Assembly (NCBI GenBank): GCA_027257055.1
Contig: JAPVLO010000122.1
Location: forward strand, 2,666,001 to 2,730,000
Reading direction: 5' to 3'
Origin: Cephalopachus bancanus
Taxonomy: Eukaryota > Chordata > Mammalia > Primates > Tarsiidae
DNA: 64,000 nt
In this document: piece by piece, positions 54,569-64,000 of the stretch
Layout: each line of letters starts with the position of its first letter
How positions within the stretch are numbered: position 1 is the stretch's first letter
Notes under the pieces: model-generated
What the model was told of the DNA's origin: nothing
Database searches by the model: none
Seen by the model: only the letters and a program-made list of their open reading frames with translations
Made by a program: the position numbers and the translations under genes

Positions 54569-55377
54569 CTAATTTAGCCAATTCTGTAAGTATACAATGA
54601 ATTGTAAAGGCAGGAGGAAAAGCTTCCTGTTGAATTTAGCTTAAAGTTGGAGCCCACTTGTCTCTAATTATTTTTCTTGCACATAATCAGTTATGTGCCA
54701 GGATGCCCCATGGATTCCGATTTTAATATCTTCTGAAAGAATTCTTACTTTTTGCATGTAAGAGAAGCAAATCAACAATCTGGTTCATGAGTTTTCATAT
54801 TCCAGTTCTTGCTACTGCCCCACCTTTTAAATCTGTAAATTTTAGGTTTAGAGTGAGAAACTATAAGCTGCGTGTATATTTAGAAAGGACCTCAGAGGCC
54901 ATGAGACCAATCCCCTTCCTCACTTGCTGGTGAGGAAGTTGAGTCTCAGAGGTCTTATGTGCCCCACCCAGACTCACGCCTCAGCTGCATGAGATGGCAT
55001 AGGATTCACATTGGATTTTTTTGTTACTCATGATCTGAATTGCATATTTTTTTCTTTCATGCTAACTTTTAAGGTGAATTGACCTTTACTAGCTGGGATA
55101 ACAGAATTTCTGAATCGAGACATGCTTCTGTAGAAAGCTGGCTGTGCCAAATGCCCACTGCAGAGGAAATCTCAACCCCACATGCAGAGTTCTTATCTTC
55201 CCTTTCTGTCCTACCTTGTGCGCTGAAAAGCTTCCTTTAAGCATGTCCTTACTTGTCGACCATTCGGCTACAAGGAGCTTACCTGATTTTATACTGAGTT
55301 TTTGCCTTGGATACTCATCAGACTTTTATTCTACTTCTCATTGAGAAAACCGAACTTTTTGTGAACTCTATGTTTTT
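54569..55377. other. Unique intergenic DNA with a MIR
   Basis: MIR in minus orientation at ~54885-54985 (GACCAATCCCCTTCCTCACTTGC ... GAGGAAGTTGAGTCTCAGAGG). The remainder is unassigned. An ORF at 55144-55344 has no recognisable family. Confidence 0.45.
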
Positions 55378-56180
55378 TTTTTTAACTCTCCACATTTTAA
55401 AGTAAATTGTATTGTGTACATTTGAGGTTTACAGCATGATGCTATGAGATACATGTAAGTAGTAAGATGGTTACTATAATGAAACAGATGAACATATCTA
55501 TCACCTCACATCGTTATTTTTTTGTGACAAGAACAGGTAACATTTATTTATTTAAAAAAAAATCCCTAATACAATACAATTTTATTAACTGTGGTCCTTA
55601 TGCTGTATGTTAGATCTTTAGACTTGTTTATCCTACATATCTGTTACTTTGTATCCTTTGACTTACAGTGCCTCTTTTCTCCCCACCCATAGTAACCTCT
55701 GTTTTCTCTATCCCTGCTGAGCTGATCTTTTCTTAAATTTCATATATAAGTAAGATCATGCAATAGTTTTATTTCTGCATCTGGCTTATTTTACTTAGCA
55801 TAATGTCCTCCAGGTCAATCCTGCAAATGGCAGAATTTCCTTTTTTAAGGCGGAGTAATATTTTATTGTATATACCTACCACGTTTTCTTTATTCACTTA
55901 GCAGTCATTGGACACTGAGGTTGTTTTCATGTCTTGGCTATTGTGAATAATGCTGCAATGAATGTGGGAGTGCAGATATCTTTGTGAGGTGGTAATTTCA
56001 TCTCCTTTGGGTGTATACCCAGGAGAGGGATTGCTGGGTCATATGGTAGTTCTATTTTTAATTTCTTTAGGAACCTCCATACTGTTTTTCATAATGGCTG
56101 TACCAATCCACATTTCCACCATCAGTGAACTAGGGTTTTCTTTTCTCCACACCTTCGCCAACATTTTTTTATCTCTTGAC

Positions 56181-56182
<2 letters not shown>

Positions 56183-56222
<40 letters not shown>
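56183..56222. repeat. (GT)n microsatellite
   Basis: About 19 GT units at the tail side of the antisense Alu that follows; it may have grown from the Alu tail. Confidence 0.95.
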
Positions 56223-56452
56223 TTTCTCTGTCACCCAGGCTGGAGTGTGGGGCCACAATCACGCAGCTTTGACCTTCTAGGCTCAGGTGATCCTTCTGCC
56301 TCAGCCTCCTGAGTAGGATTATAGGTATGCACCGCAGTGCCCGACTAATTTTTTTTTTTGTGGAAATGAGGTCTTGCTGTGTTACCCAGGCTGGTCTCAA
56401 ACTCCTGGGCTCATGCAGTCCTTCCACTTCAACCCTACTGTGCCTAACCTGT
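56222..56452 (-). mobile_element. Alu dimer, old, with (GT)n in place of its tail
   Basis: TCTCTGTCACCCAGGCTGG ... GCACCGCAGTGCCCGACTAATTTT ... CAGGCTGGTCTCAAACTCC. The L1 words CTCTTGACTTT occur before the (GT)n and again after the element, giving its TSD. Confidence 0.9.
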
Positions 56453-56465
56453 CTCTTGACTTTTT

Positions 56466-56752
56466 TTTTTGAGTTGGAGTCTCACTCTTGTCGTCCAGAC
56501 TGGAGTGCAGTGGCACGCTCACAGTCGCTACAGCCTTGAACTGCTGGGCTTAAGCGATTCTTCTGCCTCAGCCTTCCAAGTAGCTGGAATTGCAAATGCA
56601 TGCCAGCATGCCCAGCTAGTTTTTGTGATTTATTGTAGAGACGAAGTCTCACCAAGTTGCCCAGGCTGGTCTAGAACCCCCGGATTCAGGCAATCCTCTC
56701 ACCTCAGCCTCCCAAAGTGCTGGGATTACAGGCTGAGCCACAGCACCCTGCC
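56466..56752 (-). mobile_element. Alu dimer with 13-bp TSD
   Basis: TSD CTCTTGACTTTTT at 56453-56465 and 56753-56765; it landed in the TSD of the preceding Alu, so the word is now present three times. Linker TTTTTGTGATTTATTGTAGAG. Confidence 0.95.
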
Positions 56753-56940
56753 CTCTTGACTTTTTAATAATAACCATTCTAATGGGAGTAAGGTGATATC
56801 TCATAGTGGTTTAAATTTGTATTTACTTGGTGATTAGTGATTGTTGAGCATCTTTCCACATATCATTTGGTAGCTTTTATCTTTGGAGAAATGTCTATTC
56901 AGGCCTTTTGCCCATTTTTTTCATCAGGTTATTTTCCTAC

Positions 56941-58571
56941 TACTGAGTTGTTAAGATTGTGAATTCTATGAAAGCTTTCATCTACACTATAAAACAATGC
57001 TTTAGACAATCATGAAAGCTGGAAGAAAAGTGTAGTTAAAAACACTTATTTGGATTATAGACACTATTAGACATGCAGTTGCTGAGAATCTTTTTGGACA
57101 AGAAATCAGCAAGGTTAGTCTGATAAGCCTCAGCTGGTTGGGAATTTGAGGAATTTGAAGTTGACTTGTTTTTGTCCTCACTGTTCCTTGGACTAAGACA
57201 TCATCAAGACAAGTCTGTCTCCCTTTTCCTTCCCCTAGTAGATTTTGCAGATAACTCTCAAATTTGCTTTGACATAGAATAAAGCATTTTTTTTAAAAAA
57301 GAAAAGGTCTAGGAAATTATTTTTACTCTGGACTTGGCTTCAGATGAATTGTGTGACCTTGTGGGAAATTCCATATAGTAAGTACCTTTTACCTCCTTTT
57401 CCTGAAGAATAAATAGGATACTCTACAATGATATTCAGAACATTAAAATAATAAACTTTAATTTGGGGTCTTAATGGGGCTGATATTCACAATCATGGAA
57501 TGGAATTATTAGACCCTCCAGTGAGAAAATGGTGATATCAATTAGTTAGGACCTTTTAGGTTGCAAGGGAAAGAAAACCAACAAAATACAGGTGGGGTCA
57601 CAAGGGGAATTTATTGATTCATACGAATGAGAAATCCATGATTGTGGCTTCAAACATGACTGACTCCAGAAATTTAGGTGATATTGTCAGCTCTGTCCCT
57701 TCCCTCACCCTCTATTTTTCAACTCTGCTTGCCTCTGCCTGCGTTTTTCAAGCCTTCATGTTCTATGCAGCTTAAGATCCTAGAGGAAAAGAGACGTTTC
57801 CTTTTTAGTGCCCACATGGGGAAGATTAAGACTGGTCCAGTTTGGGATACTTACCTATTCCTGAACAAATTATTGTGGCTAAGAGAAGGGGGTGGTCTAA
57901 TGGGCCAGCCACAGCGTGGACCCATCTCTTTGGCAGGGGAAGGGTTGGAGCACCATGATAGATAGCTCCTCCAGGATCCCATGGAGTCAGATGAGGGTAT
58001 TTCTGTTGTTTCCAGACAAAGACGAGGGGATGCTGGACATACCAAACCAACAGACGTCTATTCCAAAGGCTTTTGGAGGAAATGTGAACACTTAGGCATA
58101 TATCTGTTTGGTATCTATGCAAATTTTTGTCTCCATAAATCAAACTCATACATTTACTCACCTTTAGCTATTTTTTCACTATAAAGCTTAAGCTCCATTG
58201 CAGAGAAAATATAATAATATATTTTATAATAAACCTGGCAAAGACACGCTATTAATATAGAAATGTGTATTAAGCTAGAGAGATAGAAGTAAGAAGATGA
58301 TTTTTATTTTTAGCTTCGGTTAGCATAGAGACATTATATTTACAATAGTTTTCTTTGGCCTATTTTTAAAATAGGTTTTAATTATTTTAAAAAAATTATA
58401 CAAGTAGCACAAAGGACAAAGTAAAAAATGAAACTCCCTCTGCCCTCCCATCCTCAGAAATAGAATAGTTTCTTCTATATCATTCCAGAAACTTCTCATG
58501 TATTTGCAAGAAAATATGTGTACTTTACGTAATCCCATGGGTTCATTCCCTGTGCCTGCCCTGCACCTTGC
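56941..58571. other. Intergenic; probable ancient LTR-like block 57540-57970
   Basis: 57540-57970 (AGGTTGCAAGGGAAAGAAAACC, GGGGAATTTATTGATTCATAC, TGGGCCAGCCACAGCGTGGACCC) has the word order of a widespread ancient LTR in reverse. 58340-58520 looks like old LINE 3' sequence. The overlapping ORFs on both strands are non-coding. Confidence 0.4.
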
Positions 58572-58608
58572 TTTTTTCTTTTTCTTTTCTTTTCCTTCTT
58601 TCTTTCCT

Positions 58609-58648
<40 letters not shown>

Positions 58649-58650
58649 TT
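58572..58650. repeat. (TTTC)n microsatellite
   Basis: Pyrimidine-only tract of TTTC/TTCC units, about 80 bp, the source of a Lys/Glu/Arg-repeat shadow ORF on the minus strand. Confidence 0.96.
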
Positions 58651-60232
58651 TTAAGCCTAGGGCCATATTGTGCTGGTCTTCCTTTGTCAGCACAGGTAGA
58701 GTTCCTTCATTTTTTTAAATGACAGCATGATATTCTGTAGTATGGATGTAACCAAATTTATGTAACCCATTCCTTAACAGAGAATTTTAAGGCACCTTAC
58801 GAGGCATGACTCCATTTTCTTCTCTCCTCTCTGCAGTGAACTTGGCATGGCCAGAGGATCAGTGGCTCTGAGTTGGACCAGGCATTGCCCATTGATGGTA
58901 GATGCAGCCATGCCATTAGGGATTTACCAGAGGGAGCAAAATTTCCCCACAGCTGAGTTGGAGCCAGAAACTGGTCCTGTTACTGCCCCACCCATAGTCC
59001 TCCCAGTGGTTAACCAGGAAGGTGGCTTATTGTTGAGTGGTTTGGCAAGTGTCAGAGAAAATTGCAAGGTATAATTTTGCACGATGACAGTGGTAGCTTC
59101 TGTTCTTCAACTACTCCTCACCCTCCCCCACCCTCCCTCCCGCAGTTGGCTCTCTGGTGTCCTTTATCTGATTGCAAATACCAGCACAGTTTTCTGGGCT
59201 ATTATTAATGACAGGGAATTAATTTACATTCAGCTTGAAAGTGCTCAAATCATATATAATTCCCCCAAGCATCTGTCTGTTTCTTGCCACAGAGTCTCCA
59301 CCACTGTCTGAAAAGGCAGATGGGGTTGAAGGGACAGTAACTGGAATAGGCTGAGAGGGTGGGAAGCCCTAAAGCAAATGAGTAAGAAAGCCATCCTCAA
59401 TTCTTCCTCTCCAGCCTCTGCCTCAGAATAGTCCTTCATCATGCCCTTCCCTGCTTTACTCCCTTCAGGTTCACACCAAAGAAAAGGTTTCCTTGTATAT
59501 AAAAATACCACCAGCTTCTGGAGTCCCTGGCCAGATGTCAGCTAGAGTTGAGATGACCGAGGTACAAAGACCAGAATGTGTGTCATTTCTCTCAGTTTTC
59601 CTTGGGTTCCTCTCTCTGCCTTTCGTTGAGTTTCTCTTATGGCTTTGCTTCAAAATTCTTATTGAAATCAGCTCTGATCCCACTGCGATGGTGTCTCTGG
59701 TCTTCCCAGTGGGAACGGGATCCCTCATTGATGCTCCATGTGCCAACCACCCATTGGGTCCCTTACTGGACCAAGCGAGGCTCAGAAGATGTTATATTTC
59801 AGGGGCATGGCAGATCCTCATGTTAAGTTTAGCTCACGGCTGCCTCCTTGCATATTTTGGGTTCAACCTAGAGGTTTCACTGTAACCTAACTGGATAACT
59901 GTTATGGCAATCACCGAGTTTTGGCCAGTCAAACGTAGCCAACTATTCAAAGTGGATTCAAATAAGGTAAACATTGAGCTGTACCCACTGTGGCTGTTAC
60001 TGTATCTCATTTCTGTTTTCTGTATGTCACTTTTCTTTCTCTGCCCATAAAATTTATTTCACCATGTGGCTGCCCTGGAGTCTCTGAGCTTACTCTAGTT
60101 CAGAAGGCTGTCCAATTCACGAATCATCTTTGTTTAGTTACACTCTGTTAAATTTAATTTGTCTAAAGTTTTTTCTTTTAACACTCAACATGTTTGTTGA
60201 AGCATTAAATCTGTCTGGTTCAAGATCTGCTG
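58651..60232. other. Mostly unique intergenic DNA
   Basis: 58700-58790 has old L1/L2 antisense wording. 58830-60180 is moderately GC and largely repeat-free; the frame 59493-59885 plus (130 codons) has hydrophobic stretches but no family resemblance and is matched by ORFs on the other strand. Confidence 0.4.
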
Positions 60233-60866
60233 TGAAGACGTGGACCTAGTTTTGACATAGAGACCTGCTAATGTCTGTCCATATTGTCACGGCCCCTAGA
60301 GAAGGGCCTGACAAGGGTCCTAGTGTTTCTGTACATTCCTGAACAATATTCCTGACAGCTAATAAAAGACATGCTTCCCTTTATCTCCTATGCATTCCCA
60401 GCAAGTAGCTTCAGGAATTCTTTGACTTCCCTGTAGACAATACCCAATCAACTGAAAGATCAAATCCCTGTTTATTCCCTTTTTCTGTATAGTCATAAGT
60501 TTTGTGATTTGTATAACTTTTGCATATTGCATGATGTCTCAGACCTTGTAAACTCCCTTTACTCTATGGCAAACTTGATTAACACTTCTGCCGGGCCCTA
60601 CTGATAAAAGTTAGAAGATACCTCTGATACCTGGCACCAGGAAGTCTGGACTGAAAAATGTCACTTTTGATGAATGTGGCTAAAACTCAAGTTCTATACA
60701 ATGCTCTGTTGGTCGTGTGGCTAATGTATAGTTACTAATGACTCCAGACTTATAAAAGTGACCTGTAAAGGCCTGGAGGCGAGCAGAACCATTTTAGAAA
60801 GACATCGAGTCTGGCTCTGCTCCCTGGATTCGAACTCAGAATAAAATTAAATCACTAACACGTATA
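60233..60866 (+). mobile_element. Probable solo LTR (ERV-derived), sense
   Basis: TATA box TATAAAAG at 60751-60758 and AATAAA at 60840-60845, ~90 bp apart, near the right end, which closes with ...ATCACTAACA. This is U3-R-U5 geometry. The 5' limit is uncertain (TGTGAAGACG at ~60230 or TGTCACGGCCCC at 60286) and no TSD is clear. No internal viral genes follow. Confidence 0.6.
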
Positions 60867-61539
60867 TATTGGGAATCACTTTTTTATTCCCTTTGTTGGT
60901 GTTTGCCTTCTGGGGATGCTTTCATATTTGAAAACATGTATTTATCTTTTAAAATGGAAGTGTGATGCTGTTGACAAAAAAGATGCCAAACTTCGTAAAA
61001 TATTTTAGGATAGTTTATTCTGGCCAAATATGAGGACCTAGATGCATGACCTTACCTCCAGGAGATCCTGAGAATGTGGTGCCCCTGTGGTTGAAAGGTA
61101 GCTTGGTTATATACAATTTAGAAGTTACAAGAAACCATAAATCAATACATGTGAGATTTATACCACTTCAGTCCAGGGAGGTGGGACATTTCTAAATGGA
61201 GGGCCTGTGGGGTATAGGTGGATTCAAAGATTTTCTGACTGACAACTAGTTAGCATAGTTATCTATTGAAACTTGGAAGCAGTAAAGGAAATGGGCAGCT
61301 TAAGGAACATAAGGAAGCAGAGTTTCTTGACATGTAGATTAAGTTTTATAGGTGGCAGTGGTAGACTTCAAACAGAGCAGGTAATTGTTTTAAAAGACAC
61401 TAGAGTCCCCAAAAGACAGTTTTAAAGGGCCATAAAATACTTTGATTTTTCCTTCTTTATCTACCAGAGTCAGGTTGGAGAGTAAATCACATTACAAGGT
61501 AGGAATTTGGCAATGAAAAGGAAAAAAGTCAGCTTAGTC
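60867..61539. mobile_element. ERV LTR-like block, probably antisense
   Basis: GCATGACCTTACCTCCAGGAGATCCTGAG ... GTAGCTTGGTTATATACAATTTAG ... AATCAATACATGTGAGATTTATACC ... CAGTCCAGGGAGGTGGGACA: word order familiar from mammalian ERV LTRs in reverse. No viral genes. Confidence 0.45.
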
Positions 61540-61652
61540 ATCAGTGGTGTGCACCTGTAGTTCCAGCTACTGGGGAGACTGAAGCAGGATTGCTTGAACC
61601 CAGGAGTTAAAGTCCAGCCTGGACAACATAGTGAGAATCTGTCTCTAAAAAA
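61540..61652 (+). mobile_element. Alu right-arm-like fragment
   Basis: GTGTGCACCTGTAGTTCCAGC ... GGATTGCTTGAACCCAGGAG ... AGCCTGGACAACATAGTGAG ... CAAACAAGCAAATG tail. Confidence 0.8.
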
Positions 61653-62371
61653 CAAACAAGCAAATGAAACTTCTTCCCTTTAATCCCCCAGTAGACCTTA
61701 AAACGATCAGATTCTAGGGGATGTAGCTGCATGGACAAGCTGTATAGAAGTCTAAAATATTTTGTAAATTCTAAAGTAGGAGGACAAATAAAAAAAATAA
61801 TTGGAAAAAGACCCCAAGAAGTAGCATCTTGCCATGCAAGGGGTTGGGCACAACCCCATGATATATTTTTGGGCCCTGGGAACTCTCCTGAGCTTTTCTC
61901 CAATATAAGGAAGAACCTGCAATTACAAGTACAATGGCATGATTTTACCTCCCTGGGGTGGCTGGAGCACAAAGAAGTTGGGGAGGCTGAGGTGGCAGGT
62001 GGAGCACAATGCCTGTGGGTGTTGGTTTGTGTACAGGAACATGCTCTGTAAAAAAGGTTCTGTTTGTTTTATTCTTGACACAGATGCCAATGCCAGCACT
62101 TGAGGCCTTTGTTAGAACAGACATTCATTCCCTGAGTTTTCTGTCTGGGATATCAGCTCCTTGTGCTCCCTAGATGATGCCTAAAACATACCATAAAAGC
62201 TGTCTTTGGCTTTTATTGTCTTCTGAAGACACTTCAACCTCTTCATGTGGGGTTTTCAAGACCCCACAAGTTCAACTCTGGCTCAGATATATGGTTGGGG
62301 TGGTAAGTCTAGAAGCTACAGGAAAATCTGTTTTCTATTCTCAAATGGAAAGGATCAGGATTTCTCCTATT
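61653..62371. other. Intergenic, nothing firmly recognised
   Basis: 61800-62050 has LTR-like phrases (GGGTTGGGCACAACCCCATG). No gene; the plus and minus ORFs overlap one another. Confidence 0.4.
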
Positions 62372-62463
62372 ATTATTATTTTTTTTTTGGGAAGTTGAGA
62401 AAGTCGGATTTATTAAGAAGCCAGAAAAGCTCCCACAGTAGGAGGGGACCAGAAAGTTCTCCT
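62372..62463 (-). mobile_element. Short polyadenylated retroposon, family B copy 2, with 14-bp TSD
   Basis: TSD GGATTTCTCCTATT at 62358-62371 and 62464-62477. In element orientation: GGTCCCCTCCTACTGTGGGAGC, TTTTCTGGCTTCTT, AATAAA, then poly(A) ~20 nt on. Same family as 22861-22932. Confidence 0.82.
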
Positions 62464-62589
62464 GGATTTCTCCTATTTTCACAGACCTCTCAAAAAATTT
62501 CTGTAACTTCTATTTGGAGACTATCTTTTTGTTCATGATAGCTCTTCCCTTGGGGAACGTCTAATTGACTTTCCCATCTTTTCTTTATA

Positions 62590-62685
62590 AAACCCATCAT
62601 GTGGTTTGGGGCTTTTTTCCTTTATTTATCTTTTTCAAAACCCATCATGTAGTTTGGGGCTTTTTTCCTTTATTTATCTTTTTCA
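62590..62685. repeat. 48-bp tandem duplication
   Basis: AACCCATCATGTGGTTTGGGGC... and AACCCATCATGTAGTTTGGGGC... followed by the same TTTTTTCCTTTATTTATCTTTTTCA, two copies with period 48 and one visible substitution, so recent. Confidence 0.96.
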
Positions 62686-62869
62686 GGTAATTAAACATCT
62701 TTTTTCCTCTGGGGAAAAAAATTGCCTGCTCATTGAAGAAAAGTAGGAAAAGAAAAAGAAGTTTAATGAAAAAAAGTAGTCATAGTTCTAACAGCTCTTA
62801 AAATATCTTGGGGTATTTATTTTGAATGTGATTTATTTATTTATTATTATTATTATTTTCACATTGGTT

Positions 62870-64000
62870 TGTATCTTGGTTTCTTCCCATTCAGCTTGAC
62901 ATTGACAGCATTTTCTACATTGATAAGATTCTTCATTGACCTTTAAATAGTGCATTGTGTTCAGTCTATGAGGAGTTGTATTTATTTGAAACTCTTCCCT
63001 TTTACTAGACATTTACATTTTTTTCATGCTTACAACTAAATCTTTGTCTGCTTTTTCTATTTCCTTAGAATAGAGTCTCAAAATTGGAATTCCTAGTTAA
63101 GAGTGAATAGTCAGTCTTTTTATGTTGTGGTAAATAAAATATATATCAACATAAAATTTCCCATTTTTTACCATTTGTAAGTGTACTGTTCAGTAGCTTT
63201 GACTATTTACATTGTTGAACAATCTTCACCACCATACATCCCCATAACTTTTATCTTCTCAAGCTGAAACTCTGTACCAATTAATCAGCAGCTCACTATT
63301 AATTTCTTTTCCCAGTTCCTTGCAACCACCATTCTACTGTCTGTTTCTATGAATTTGAGTACCGCATGTCAGTAGAATCGTACAATATTTGTCCTTTTGT
63401 GTCTGGCTTATTTCACTTAGTATAATGTCTTCAAGTTTCAGCCATGTTGTGGCATGTGTCAGAATTTTATTCCTTTTAAAGATGAATAATAATACTCCAA
63501 TGTATGTGTATGCCTTTGGTGGATATTTGGGTTACTTTCATCTTTTGGCTATTGTGAATAAAGTTGTTATGAACATTAGTATACAAATATCTGAGCCCCT
63601 ACTTTCAATTCTTTGGCTCATGTATCCAGAAGAGGAATTGCTGGATCAGACAGCAATTCTGTTTCATTTATTGATGAACCTCCACACTGTGTTTCTGCAG
63701 TGGCTACACCATTTCCCATTCTCACCAGCAGTGTATGAGCATTCCAATTTCTCATTCTCAACAACACTTTATTTTTTGTGTTTCTCTCTCTCTCTCTTTT
63801 TTTTTTTTACAGTAGCCATTCTAATAGATGTGAAGTGATGTCTCATTGTGGTTTTGATTTGCGTGTTTCCCTAATGATTAATGATGTTGAGTATCTTTTC
63901 ATGTGCTTATTGACATCTGTGCATCTTCTTTGGAGAAATGTCTGTTCAAGTCTTTTGCTCACTTTTGAACTGAATATTTTGCTGTTGTTGAGTTGTAGTT
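62870..64000 (-). mobile_element. Old L1 (L1M-type) 3' half, antisense, runs off the window
   Basis: CATTTGTAAGTGTACTGTTCAGTAGC, CAACCACCATTCTACTGTCTG, CCTTTTGTGTCTGGCTTATTTCAC, GGCTATTGTGAATAAAGTTG, CTCACCAGCAGTGTATGAGC, CATTGTGGTTTTGATTTGCG: continuous antisense 3' UTR/ORF2 with a (CT)n at ~63785. Frames are broken. Confidence 0.85.

Larger units (their letters stand above)
55378..56940 (-). mobile_element. Old L1 (L1M-type) 3' half, antisense, with two Alus
   Basis: 3' UTR-side CATTTGAGGTTTACAGCATGATG ... GAACATATCTATCACCTCACATC, then ORF2 antisense GGCTATTGTGAATAATGCTGC, GTGTATACCCAGGAGAGGG, CATAATGGCTGTACCAATCC; after the Alus CCATTCTAATGGGAGTAAGGTG. Interrupted at 56183-56752. Confidence 0.88.

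Noticed and set aside
58496..58693. Lys-Glu-Arg repeat ORF on the minus strand
   Set aside because: Translation of the (TTTC)n microsatellite.
59493..59885. 130-codon frame with hydrophobic stretches, considered as a small membrane protein
   Set aside because: No Kozak or promoter context, overlapping frames on the other strand, unique non-coding surroundings and no homologue I can name.

Overview
The window is mammalian nuclear DNA, and the repeats show it comes from a primate. It holds one recognisable protein-coding gene: the 5' two-thirds of the homeobox gene DLX2, on the minus strand at the extreme left (1-1666), cut by the window edge inside exon 3. In mammals DLX2 is paired with DLX1 (off the left edge). 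The first unrelated gene on the other side of DLX2 in the human map is far away, so I read the remaining ~62 kb as the DLX2 5' flank and intergenic desert. No other ORF belongs to a recognisable host gene: the long ones are GC-island shadows, Alu readings or dead transposases.

Species: there are about 45 7SL-derived Alu copies, many young with intact target-site duplications (TSDs), so this is a primate. They are not human AluS/AluY. Their right arm carries a G/C-rich hairpin (GTGGCCGGGAGCGGCCAC type) and the left arm reads GGCTCAGCCTGTAATCCC. The GACGCCACGGCACTCTA signature I remember for lemur and galago Alus was not seen. DLX2 also differs from human at several residues. A non-anthropoid primate is implied, with tarsier the best guess; this is inference.

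Layout: 1-2110, DLX2 exons 3-1, 5' UTR and promoter in a CpG island. 2110-8250, further CpG islands with no Alu until ~5.4 kb, the usual chromatin setting of a Polycomb-regulated developmental gene. 8.4-24 kb, dense repeats: Alus, old antisense L1, a full-length but dead Tigger2/MER2-type DNA transposon (15873-19457) riddled with later insertions, a hAT MITE and a mariner fragment. 24-40 kb, more unique sequence with MIRs, LTRs, a (TG)n(CG)n tract, two copies of an unassigned short retroposon and some stretches that look like conserved non-coding elements. 40-50 kb, nested Alu/L1/MLT1/mariner stacks. 51040-51590, an isolated orphan CpG island ~49 kb upstream of DLX2. 52-64 kb, antisense L1, Alus, a probable solo LTR (~60.2-60.9 kb) and short tandem duplications.

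I found no new biological system in the sense of a gene cluster. The most notable items are the orphan CpG island, two short polyadenylated retroposon families with TSDs, a templated local insertion inside a MIR, the lineage-specific Alu hairpin and its free-standing right-arm copies, and several candidate enhancers. Boundaries of old repeats are approximate and family names were assigned from memory without a database.
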